In this document: in pieces, positions 15,418 to 22,731 of the stretch
How the letters are laid out: every line of letters begins with the position of its first letter
How positions within the stretch are numbered: position 1 is the stretch's first letter
Origin: Gammaproteobacteria bacterium
GTDB lineage: Bacteria > Gemmatimonadota > Gemmatimonadetes > Longimicrobiales > Gaopeijiaceae
Assembly: GCA_028820325.1 (NCBI GenBank)
Contig: JAPPJO010000085.1
Span: forward strand, 36,523-97,965
Length of the DNA stretch: 61,443 nucleotides
Direction of reading: 5' to 3'
Position numbers and translations under genes: made by a program
Notes under the pieces: generated by a model
The model's database searches: none
Seen by the model: the letters and a program-made list of their open reading frames with translations, nothing else
What the model was told of the DNA's origin: nothing

Positions 15418-17021
15418 TGCGGGCGCGAGCGAGCAGTCGACGGGCTGCGATGGTACCCGGTTTCGTATTCGCCGCGGTGATGACGTGCGCCGTTTCGGCC
15501 CCTCTCGCCGCCCAGGAAGAGAACGCGCTCGGGCGCGACGTCTACGACCGCTGGTGCGCCTCCTGCCACGGCTACGAAGGCCTCGGCGACGGCTACGCGG
15601 CGACCTACATGCTGCCGCGCCCGCGCGACTTCACCCAGGCGCTCTACCAGATCCGCACCACCGCGAGCGGGCAGCTTCCCACCGACGACGACATCATGCG
15701 CGTCATCAACGAGGGCATGCCGGGCACGACCATGCCCGGATGGGAGGAAGAGCTCAGCCTCGAGGAGCGGCTCGCGCTCGTCGACTACCTCAAGAGCTTC
15801 TCCCGGTTCTTCGCCGCCGGCGAGGCTCCCGCGCCGCTGACCTTCAGCAGCCCGACGCGGGCCACCGAAGAAGCCCTCGCCGACGGTCGCGAGGTATACG
15901 AGCTCATCGAGTGCAACCGCTGCCACGGCATCGACGGGAGGGGCGACGGCACCTCCTCGCCGACGCTCGTCGACGACGCGGGGATGCCCACCTACTCGGC
16001 GGACCTGACCGAGAACTGGTACTTCAACGGCGGCGGCAGGGTGGAGGACATCTACCAGCGGCTGCGCACCGGTCTGGACGGGACGCCGATGCCGTCGTTC
16101 ACCGACCTGATCGACGCCGGGGTCATCACCGACGAACAGCTGTGGAACCTCGCGCACTACGTGCGCAGCTTCGCTCCCGAAGACCCGCCGGGCATCACCG
16201 AGGTGATCCGGGCCGGCCTGGTGGAGGACGCGCCCCTTCCGGACGGCGTCGACGACCCGCTGTGGGAGTCGGCGGAGGCGTTCTACATCCCGATGGGTGG
16301 GCAGATCATCGAGAGCCCGCGCTGGTTCGTGCCGCAGGTGGCGGGGCTGTGGGTGCGCGCCCTGCACGATGGCGGCGAACTCGCGGTGCACGTCTCCTGG
16401 AGCGACCACTCCGAGAGTCCCGACACCGCGTGGGCCGCCTTCCAGGCCCAGGTCCTGTCGGCGGTGGGACCCGACGAGGGCGACATGGAACCAGGTCCCA
16501 GACCCGACGGCCTGTACCTTCAGTTCCCCATGGAAATCCCGGAGGGGATGGACAAGCCCTATTTCCTCATGGGAGATCCGCTGGACCCCGTGTACCTGTG
16601 GCATTGGGAAAGCACGGCCGGCGCAGCGCAGGAGGCCGACGCCCGCGGGCTGGGCACCATGGCCGCCCAGGGCGACGCCAGCCAGTCGCTCGTGTCGGAG
16701 GCGGCGTTTTCGGCGGGCCGCTGGGCTGTTATGTTCCGCCGCGCTCTTGAGAACGAGGATCCGGGCGATCTGCAGTTCCGCGTCGGTGAGCCGGTACCCG
16801 TCGGCTTCGCCGCCTGGGACGGCGACAACGGAGAATCGAGATCCCGGGGCTCGATCAGCTCATGGCACTACATTTTCCTGCAGGAACCGACGCCGGCCAC
16901 CGTGGTGGTTGCGCCGCTGATTGCGACGCTGCTCACCGCCGGACTGGGCGTGCTGGTTGTGGCCCGGGCCCAGAGGCGCGAGCGGGAAGGCGCCGAGGGC
17001 CCGGATGAAGGCGACGCGTAG
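15417..17021 (+). CDS. Dihaem cytochrome c with ethylbenzene-dehydrogenase-like haem domain
   Basis: 534 residues. A signal peptide (cleavage probably after PLAAQ) is followed by two cytochrome c domains with CASCH (47-51) and CNRCH (166-170). The region from about 250 to 470 resembles the EB_dh haem-b-binding fold of the gamma subunits of DMSO-reductase-family enzymes (ethylbenzene dehydrogenase, perchlorate reductase, nitrite oxidoreductase): DDPLWESAEAFYIPM, LAVHVSWSDHS, WAVMFRRAL and a final WHYIF. A C-terminal helix (VVVAPLIATLLTAGLGVLVV) anchors it. No catalytic molybdopterin or iron-sulfur subunit is in the window, so it may pass electrons among the neighbouring cytochromes. Confidence 0.8.
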   Translation: MRARASSRRAAMVPGFVFAAVMTCAVSAPLAAQEENALGRDVYDRWCASCHGYEGLGDGYAATYMLPRPRDFTQALYQIRTTASGQLPTDDDIMRVINEGMPGTTMPGWEEELSLEERLALVDYLKSFSRFFAAGEAPAPLTFSSPTRATEEALADGREVYELIECNRCHGIDGRGDGTSSPTLVDDAGMPTYSADLTENWYFNGGGRVEDIYQRLRTGLDGTPMPSFTDLIDAGVITDEQLWNLAHYVRSFAPEDPPGITEVIRAGLVEDAPLPDGVDDPLWESAEAFYIPMGGQIIESPRWFVPQVAGLWVRALHDGGELAVHVSWSDHSESPDTAWAAFQAQVLSAVGPDEGDMEPGPRPDGLYLQFPMEIPEGMDKPYFLMGDPLDPVYLWHWESTAGAAQEADARGLGTMAAQGDASQSLVSEAAFSAGRWAVMFRRALENEDPGDLQFRVGEPVPVGFAAWDGDNGESRSRGSISSWHYIFLQEPTPATVVVAPLIATLLTAGLGVLVVARAQRREREGAEGPDEGDA

Positions 17022-17055
17022 ACATCGAAGTTCAAATAGCACCACGGAGGAAGGA

Positions 17056-17934
17056 ATGAGAGACCTGTTCGGATGCGGCCGGGCCATGGTGATGGCGACG
17101 GCTGCGGTGTTCGCGATCGCGTGTGGCGGTGGCGGTGGCGGCGAGGCGGGCGGCGGCATGGAGGAAGCGGCCGCTGGCGAAGAGATGGCCTCCCCCGTCG
17201 ACATGGCCACCGCGGGCGGCATCAACGCGATGGTGATGTTCGAGGGCATGGCGCCCGAAATGGATGCGATCGACATGGCGTCCGAGCCGAATTGCGCGGC
17301 CCGGTACACCGACACACCGACGGCCGAGGAGGTCGTGGTGGGTGACGGCGGCGGTCTGGCCAACGTCTTCGTCCATGTCAGGGAAGGCCTCGACGCCGGC
17401 ATGAGCTTCCCCACCCCGGGCGGCGCGGTGGTCATGGACCAGGTCGGCTGCCGCTACGTGCCCCGCGTCGTGGGCGTGCAGGCGGGCCAGGACCTGACCT
17501 TCCGCAACTCGGACGGGCTGCCCCACAACATCAACGCCTCGCCCAGCGAGAACCGCGGCTTCAACATCAGTCAGCCGGTGAACATGGACACCAACCGCAG
17601 CTTCCCGCTGGCGGAGGTGATGGTTCCGGTGCGCTGCGACGTGCACGGCTGGATGAGCGCGTATGTGGGCGTGCTGGACCACCCCTTCCACGGGGTCACG
17701 GCCATGGACGGGAGCGCCGATCTGGGCATGCTCCCGCCCGGCGATTACGTGGTGGAGGCCTGGCACGAGCGCTACGGCACGCAGACCGCCAGCGTCACCG
17801 TCACCACCGGCGAGACCGCGATGGTGAGCTTCTCCTTCTCGGAAGCCATGGCGGCCAACGCCGTGGTGCCGCTGGGCGAGCCGATCGATCCGCACGGCCA
17901 CGGAGCCCACGCTCTCGCTCCCGAGACACATTAG
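17056..17934 (+). CDS. Cupredoxin lipoprotein
   Basis: 292 residues from ATG 17056, with GGAGGAAGG upstream. A lipobox FAIAC gives a lipid-anchored Cys followed by a Gly-rich spacer. The domain at about 120-220 is plastocyanin-like: the ligand His is in GLPHNINAS, and the Cys, His and Met ligands are in VRCDVHGWM, the usual type 1 copper order. The C-terminal part (LPPGDYVVEAWHERYGTQT) looks like a carboxypeptidase-regulatory or transthyretin-like beta sandwich. Placed between the cytochromes c and the aa3 oxidase, it could feed electrons to CuA. It is separated from ctaC by 114 bases with two GC hairpins. Confidence 0.83.
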   Translation: MRDLFGCGRAMVMATAAVFAIACGGGGGGEAGGGMEEAAAGEEMASPVDMATAGGINAMVMFEGMAPEMDAIDMASEPNCAARYTDTPTAEEVVVGDGGGLANVFVHVREGLDAGMSFPTPGGAVVMDQVGCRYVPRVVGVQAGQDLTFRNSDGLPHNINASPSENRGFNISQPVNMDTNRSFPLAEVMVPVRCDVHGWMSAYVGVLDHPFHGVTAMDGSADLGMLPPGDYVVEAWHERYGTQTASVTVTTGETAMVSFSFSEAMAANAVVPLGEPIDPHGHGAHALAPETH

Positions 17935-17955
17935 ACACGAGCCGCCGAGGACGGG

Positions 17956-18007
17956 CCGGCGCCTCCCCGCAGGGGCGCCGGTCCGGCACGCGGCCGGGCA
18001 CCCGGCC
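17956..18007 (+). promoter_or_regulatory. Two GC-rich hairpins before ctaC
   Basis: CCGGCGCC (17956-17963) pairs perfectly with GGCGCCGG (17974-17981); GGCCGGG (17992-17998) pairs with CCCGGCC (18001-18007). No T-run follows, so a standard terminator is unlikely. They may stabilise or process the mRNA between the cupredoxin and oxidase genes. Confidence 0.4.
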
Positions 18008-18048
18008 CGGCCGGCATCACCCCCGGCAGCGAGCAGGAGAACACCAAC

Positions 18049-18750
18049 ATGAGCTGGATGCTCCCCGAAAGTTTTTCCACCTTTGGGCCTGACGTCGACT
18101 TCCTGTACTACGCGATCCTCGTGGTGACGGGCATCGTCTTCGTGATCACCGAGGCGCTCCTGGTCTATTTCGTCATCCGCTACCGGCGGCGCGACGGGCA
18201 GAAGGCCACCTACATCCACGGGTCGACGAAGGCGGAGATCATCTGGACCACCGTCCCCTTCATCGCCGTGCTGGGCCTGGCCTTCATCAGCATTCCTTCG
18301 TGGAACATGATGAAGAACCCGGACAGCGTGCCCGCCGACGCCCTCGACTACATCATCAACGCGAAGCAGTTCGAGTGGGAGATCACCTACGCGGGCACGG
18401 ACGGGGTCACCGGCACCGCCGACGACATCTCGACGATCAACATCATGCATGTCCCGGTGAACCAGGCGGTCAACATCACCCTCCGGTCCGAGGACGTGCT
18501 GCATTCGTTCTTCCTGCCCGAGATGCGGGTGAAGCAGGACGCCGTGCCCGGGATGGACATCACCGTCTGGTTCGAGGCGACCGCCGCGGGCGCGTACCCC
18601 ATCGGTTGCGCCGAACTCTGCGGTAATCTGCATACGACCATGGGCGGGACCCTCAACGTATACGAGGCGGCCGAGTTCGAAGCCTGGGTCGCCTCCCAGA
18701 GCGCGGACGCCGACGACGCCGACGACGCCGACGATCAGGAGGACCAGTAG
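18049..18750 (+). CDS. ctaC: Cytochrome c oxidase subunit II
   Basis: 233 residues. Two N-terminal membrane helices (about 18-40 and 65-83) precede the CuA domain, whose ligands are visible as the His in DVLHSFF and the C-x3-C-x3-H-x2-M set in CAELCGNLHTTM. No fused cytochrome c domain follows, so this is an aa3-type rather than caa3-type subunit II and needs a separate donor, probably one of the upstream cytochromes or the cupredoxin. The C-terminus is a short acidic tail encoded by three near-identical 9-base repeats. The next gene starts directly after its stop. Confidence 0.95.
   Translation: MSWMLPESFSTFGPDVDFLYYAILVVTGIVFVITEALLVYFVIRYRRRDGQKATYIHGSTKAEIIWTTVPFIAVLGLAFISIPSWNMMKNPDSVPADALDYIINAKQFEWEITYAGTDGVTGTADDISTINIMHVPVNQAVNITLRSEDVLHSFFLPEMRVKQDAVPGMDITVWFEATAAGAYPIGCAELCGNLHTTMGGTLNVYEAAEFEAWVASQSADADDADDADDQEDQ
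18709..18735 (+). repeat. Three 9-base tandem repeats in the ctaC tail
   Basis: GCCGACGAC repeated three times (last base T in the final copy), encoding Ala-Asp-Asp units. Such repeats can change length by slippage without breaking the frame. Confidence 0.8.
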
Positions 18751-20511
18751 ATGGACGCGCACGCGCACGCCCACGAGATGCCGTGGATTCGGCGTTACAT
18801 CTTCTCGACCGACCACAAGATCATCGCCATCCAGTTCCTCCTGATGAGCCTGTTCTTCCTGGTCGTGGGAGGATTGCTGGCAGCGATGATCCGGTGGCAG
18901 CTGGGTTTCCCGAGCGAGCCCATGCCCGGTGGCATGCTCCTGCCCGACGAGATGATGGCCCCCACGCCCGCCGGCGCCATCATGCTGCCCGAGTTCTACA
19001 ACTCGCTGGTCACCATGCACGGCACCATCATGATCTTCTTCGCGATCATGCCGCTGCTGGTGGGGGTCTTCGGCAACCTGCTGATCCCGCTCCAGATCGG
19101 CGCCGACGACATGGCCTTCCCGCGCCTCAACATGGCGTCGTTCTGGATGGCCTTCCCGGCCGGGCTGCTGATGCTGGTGAGCTTCGCGGTGGAAGGGGGG
19201 GCGGCCGGCGCCGGATGGACGTCGTATGCCCCGCTCAGCGCGAGCGGTGAGTACACCGGCGTTTACCTGGGGCAGCAGCTATGGCTGATCAGCCTCACCA
19301 TCCTGGGCTTCGCGTCGCTCGCGGGCGCCGTCAACTACATCACGACCATCATCAACATGCGCGCGCCCGGGATGACGTGGTTCCGGATGCCGCTGGCCAC
19401 CTGGGCGCTCTTCATCACCGCGATCCTGATCCTGCTGGCGATTCCGATCCTGGCGGGCGCGCTGATCATGCTGCTCTTCGACCAGACCATCGGAACCGGG
19501 TTCTTCCTGCCGGCCAGCGACGGCGAGCCGCTGCTCTGGCAGCACCTGTTCTGGTTCTTCGGGCACCCGGAGGTCTACATCCTCATCCTGCCCGCGATGG
19601 GCATTACCTCCGACGTGCTGGCCAACGGCGCGCGCAAGCCCGTCTTCGGCTACCACGCCATGGTGCTGGCGATCGTCTCCATCGCCTTCCTGTCATGGAT
19701 CGTGTGGGGTCACCACATGTTCCAGAGCGGGATGAACCCGATGCTCGGCACCACCTTCATGATCACGACCATGGTCATCGCGGTGCCGTCGGCCATCAAG
19801 GTGTTCAACTGGCTGGGGACCATCTACAAGGGGAACATCCACCTGCACACCCCCATGCTGCACGCCCTGGGCTTCGTGTCGATGTTCATCATCGGCGGGC
19901 TCTCCGGCGTGTTCATGGCTTCGACCCCGGTCGACGTCTACATCCACGACACCTACTTCATCGTGGCGCACATCCACTACGTGCTCTTCGGCGGCAGCCT
20001 GTTCGCGATCTTCGCCGGCATCACCTTCTGGTATCCGAAGATGTTCGGCCGGCTCATGAGCGAGAAGTGGGGCAAGATCCACTTCTGGCTGACGCTGATC
20101 CTCTACAACCTGGTGTTCTGGCCCATGCACTCGATCGGGATCCAGGGGCACATGCGGCGCATCTACGACCCCACCCAGTACGAGTTCCTGCAGCCCCTGC
20201 AGCCCATCAACCAGTTCATCACGGTGTGCGTCTTCGCGCTGGTGGCGGTTCAGGCGATCTACGCCCTCAACTTCATCATCAGCATCTGGAAGGGGAAAAA
20301 GGCCGGCAACAACCCCTGGCACGCCAACTCGCTGGAGTGGACGGTGCCCTCGCCGCCGCCGCACGGGAACTTCGAGCTGGTGCCCATCGTCTACCGGGGG
20401 CCCTACGAGTACTCGGCGCCCGATGTGGACGAGGACTACTGGCTGCAGGACGCGCCTCCGCCCCGCGAGACCGCCGCGCCCGCGCTCGAACCCCAGCCGG
20501 TAGCGGACTAG
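18751..20511 (+). CDS. ctaD: Cytochrome c oxidase subunit I, A1 type
   Basis: 586 residues, about 12 membrane helices. CuB and channel residues are intact: GHPEVY with the A1-type glutamate, WGHHMF, the K-channel lysine in VPSAIKVF, the D-channel aspartate in GADDMAFPR, and the haem ligand pair in VAHIHYVLFGG (Ile where most relatives have Phe). It reduces oxygen to water and pumps protons. The His-rich N-terminus (MDAHAHAHEM) and a hydrophilic C-terminal tail of about 80 residues are lineage-specific. It starts one base after the ctaC stop, with AGGAGGA inside the end of ctaC. Confidence 0.96.
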   Translation: MDAHAHAHEMPWIRRYIFSTDHKIIAIQFLLMSLFFLVVGGLLAAMIRWQLGFPSEPMPGGMLLPDEMMAPTPAGAIMLPEFYNSLVTMHGTIMIFFAIMPLLVGVFGNLLIPLQIGADDMAFPRLNMASFWMAFPAGLLMLVSFAVEGGAAGAGWTSYAPLSASGEYTGVYLGQQLWLISLTILGFASLAGAVNYITTIINMRAPGMTWFRMPLATWALFITAILILLAIPILAGALIMLLFDQTIGTGFFLPASDGEPLLWQHLFWFFGHPEVYILILPAMGITSDVLANGARKPVFGYHAMVLAIVSIAFLSWIVWGHHMFQSGMNPMLGTTFMITTMVIAVPSAIKVFNWLGTIYKGNIHLHTPMLHALGFVSMFIIGGLSGVFMASTPVDVYIHDTYFIVAHIHYVLFGGSLFAIFAGITFWYPKMFGRLMSEKWGKIHFWLTLILYNLVFWPMHSIGIQGHMRRIYDPTQYEFLQPLQPINQFITVCVFALVAVQAIYALNFIISIWKGKKAGNNPWHANSLEWTVPSPPPHGNFELVPIVYRGPYEYSAPDVDEDYWLQDAPPPRETAAPALEPQPVAD

Positions 20512-20588
20512 ACCCGATGTCCGTCTTCGTTTCGCCGGCGTAACCGCATTCCCTCCAGTGATCTGGAACTTCAGGAGATAGCTGACGC

Positions 20589-21224
20589 ATGAGCCAACCA
20601 GCCGCATCGACAGCCGACCGGCATCCCATGCCCGGGATGATGGTCTACAACGTAAAGCTGGGAATGTGGATCTTCCTGCTGTCGGAAGTGATGTTCTTCA
20701 CGGCCCTGATCGGGTCCTACATCATCCTGCGATTCGCCCACCCGGATCATTTCGCCGAGCCCGGGGCGGTGCTGAACGTGCCGCTGACGGCCTTCAACAC
20801 GTTCGTTCTGATTTGCTCGAGCGTGTCGATGGTCAAGGCCTACGCCGCGATCACGCAGGGCGACCAGAAGGGGCTCAGGTTCTGGCTCCTGGTGACGATC
20901 CTGCTCGGCACCTTCTTCGTCGGCGTCCAGGTGTACGAGTACATCATCCTGGCCCGGGAGGGATTCGTTCCCATGGTGGAGCTGTACGGAGTGGCCCACG
21001 AGATCGAGGGAGCCGCCCTGTACGGAGCCACGTTCTACACGATGACCGGATTCCACGGCACGCACGTCACCATCGGGATCCTGTGCATGTGGTTCGTGCT
21101 GTACCGGGCGTGGCAGGGCAAATACTCTGCGGACAACTACGGAGCGGTGGAGATCATGGGTCTCTACTGGCACTTCGTAGACCTGGTGTGGATCATTCTG
21201 TTCACGATCGTATACCTCATCTGA
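20589..21224 (+). CDS. ctaE: Cytochrome c oxidase subunit III
   Basis: 211 residues, about five membrane helices, the short bacterial form. Family signatures are KLGMWIFLLSEVMFF in the first helix, YTMTGFHGTHVTIGI, and the C-terminal YWHFVDLVWIILFTIVYL. It stabilises the active site of subunit I during turnover. It lies 77 bases after ctaD and precedes subunit IV by 43 bases. ATG 20589 was chosen because AGGAGATAG lies just upstream. Confidence 0.94.
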   Translation: MSQPAASTADRHPMPGMMVYNVKLGMWIFLLSEVMFFTALIGSYIILRFAHPDHFAEPGAVLNVPLTAFNTFVLICSSVSMVKAYAAITQGDQKGLRFWLLVTILLGTFFVGVQVYEYIILAREGFVPMVELYGVAHEIEGAALYGATFYTMTGFHGTHVTIGILCMWFVLYRAWQGKYSADNYGAVEIMGLYWHFVDLVWIILFTIVYLI

Positions 21225-21267
21225 TCATCGGGCGGCGTCGGCCGCCTGGAACCAAGGAGACATCGGG

Positions 21268-21534
21268 ATGGCAGGCAACGGCGAAGAGCCCAGATACTTC
21301 CTGATCTGGTTCATACTGTTCGTTCTGACGATGGCCGAGGTGGGGTACGCGTTCCTCGCCCTTCCGCAGTGGCTGCTGGCCACGGGGCTGATCCTCATGG
21401 CGCTCTGGAAGGCCCTGCTGGTGGCGATCTACTACATGCACCTGAAGTGGGAGCCCAAACGGCTGTGGATCCTGGCCGCGAGCCCGCTGCCGCTGGCGGT
21501 GATTCTGGTGATCGCCGTGCTGACGGAGTTCTGA
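21268..21534 (+). CDS. ctaF: Cytochrome c oxidase subunit IV-like protein
   Basis: 88 residues with three hydrophobic helices: FLIWFILFVLTMAEVGYAFL, WLLATGLILMALWKALLVAI and LAASPLPLAVILVIAVL. The motif YYMHLKWEPKRLW between the second and third helices is typical of the prokaryotic cytochrome c oxidase subunit IV family (caa3_CtaG/COX4_pro type). Last gene of the ctaCDEF operon, with a strong terminator 65 bases further on. AAGGAGA precedes the ATG. Confidence 0.9.
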   Translation: MAGNGEEPRYFLIWFILFVLTMAEVGYAFLALPQWLLATGLILMALWKALLVAIYYMHLKWEPKRLWILAASPLPLAVILVIAVLTEF

Positions 21535-21598
21535 TCGGCTGACGGAGAAGGCGCGGGCGGCCGAGCGAGTCGCGCCGCCTGTCTCGCGACGTTCCGAC

Positions 21599-21637
21599 AA
21601 GCCCTGACCGTGCCCGATGCGGCGCGGTCAGGGCTTT
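21599..21637 (+). terminator. Rho-independent terminator after the oxidase operon
   Basis: GCCCTGACCG (21601-21610) pairs perfectly with CGGTCAGGGC (21625-21634), extended by AA/TT; a short T-run TTTCT follows. It ends the ctaC-ctaF transcript. Confidence 0.85.
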
Positions 21638-21699
21638 CTCGTGGATGGAGGGCTCTGGCTACTCTTGCGGCAACCGGCAAGGCGGGCCCAACGTCACGG

Positions 21700-21714
21700 A
21701 TAGCCATGGGCTAT
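21700..21714. other. Palindrome upstream of a membrane-protein gene
   Basis: ATAGCC-ATG-GGCTAT, six-base perfect arms, 54 bases before the ATG at 21768. Possibly an operator; nothing else supports it. Confidence 0.25.
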
Positions 21715-21767
21715 GTCGAGCGTTCGGGGACGCCGGTTCCCTCCGGCCCAACTGAAGGAGGCGGTCC

Positions 21768-22724
21768 ATGTTCGTGAAGCGGTTCTTCTATCCCGGGGCC
21801 CTGTCGGGCATGCTCGGCGCCGTTGCGATGGCGCTGTGGTTTCTGGCCATCGACGCGTCACAGGGCCAGCCCTTCCGCACCCCGGCGTTCCTGGAAGCCG
21901 CCCTTCTGGGTCGTGACACGGTCGCCGTGACTCCGGGCAGTATCCTGCTGTACTCCGTGATTCACCTGGCGCTCTTCGCGCTGGCCGGAGTGGCGGTAGC
22001 GTGGCTGCTGGGCAGGATCAGGGCGGTGCCCGGCGTCCTCGCGGGGCTGATCGTCGGATTCATCCTGTACGAGTTGGTGTTCTTTGCGAGCGTGGCGGTT
22101 ACCGGGGTGGATATCGTCGAGAGCCTGGGCTGGCTGGAGTATCTGACCGGCAATCTGATCGCGGGGGTTACGCTGGTCGGCTACCTGCACATGATGGGGG
22201 CGGCGCCGGAGGTCAGCTGGTGGTCGATCATGCGCCGCCAGCACATCCTGACCGAGGGCATCGTCGCGGGCCTGATCGGCGCGGCCGTGGTGGCGGTCTG
22301 GTTCCTGATCTTCGACACGGTTTCGGGCCAGCCCTTCTTCACGCCCAGCGCGCTGGGGTCGGCCCTGTTCCTCGGGGTCACCGACCTCGACGCCGTCTCG
22401 ATCCACATGGGGGCGGTGGTGGGTTATTCCGCCGTGCACCTCGGCGCGTTCGCGGTGATGGGGGTGGTCGCGTCGGCCGTCCTTACGCAGGCGGAGGAAG
22501 TGCCGCCGCTCCTGCTCGGGGCCGTGCTCCTGTTCGTCGCCTTCGAGGCCGCCTTCATGGGCTTCATCGCGCTCGGGGCAGAGTTCCTCCTCGGGCCCCT
22601 GGCCTGGACGTCGATCGCGTTCGCGAACGTGCTGGCGGCGGGCGGGATGGGGTACTACCTGTGGCGCAAGCACCCGAAGCTGCGCGCCGCCTTCGCCGCG
22701 AACCCGATGGACAGGACGGCCTGA
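21768..22724 (+). CDS. Duplicated polytopic membrane protein
   Basis: 318 residues, about eight membrane helices arranged as two similar halves. The repeats begin LSGMLGAVAMALWFLAIDAS with GQPFRTP and VAGLIGAAVVAVWFLIFDTV with GQPFFTP; each is followed by a SVIHLALFALAG or SAVHLGAFAVMG helix with a conserved His. This points to internal gene duplication. I do not recognise a named family. AAGGAGG lies six bases before the ATG. It is transcribed alone after the oxidase terminator and ends seven bases from a convergent amidohydrolase gene. The paired buried His residues could bind a metal or haem, which is speculative. Confidence 0.8.
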   Translation: MFVKRFFYPGALSGMLGAVAMALWFLAIDASQGQPFRTPAFLEAALLGRDTVAVTPGSILLYSVIHLALFALAGVAVAWLLGRIRAVPGVLAGLIVGFILYELVFFASVAVTGVDIVESLGWLEYLTGNLIAGVTLVGYLHMMGAAPEVSWWSIMRRQHILTEGIVAGLIGAAVVAVWFLIFDTVSGQPFFTPSALGSALFLGVTDLDAVSIHMGAVVGYSAVHLGAFAVMGVVASAVLTQAEEVPPLLLGAVLLFVAFEAAFMGFIALGAEFLLGPLAWTSIAFANVLAAGGMGYYLWRKHPKLRAAFAANPMDRTA

Positions 22725-22731
22725 GGGGGGC

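Noticed and set aside
15417..17021. Nitrite oxidoreductase operon
   Set aside because: Only a gamma-like EB_dh domain is present; no NxrA/NxrB-type molybdenum or iron-sulfur subunits occur in the window.
17032..19020. Long antisense open frame over the cupredoxin and ctaC/ctaD
   Set aside because: No protein pattern and fully opposed to clearly conserved oxidase genes.
19801..19880. Apparent loss of the K-channel lysine in oxidase subunit I (His in GNIHLHTPM)
   Set aside because: Counting from the CuB His pair puts the K-channel lysine in VPSAIKVF, where it is present; the His is at a variable position.
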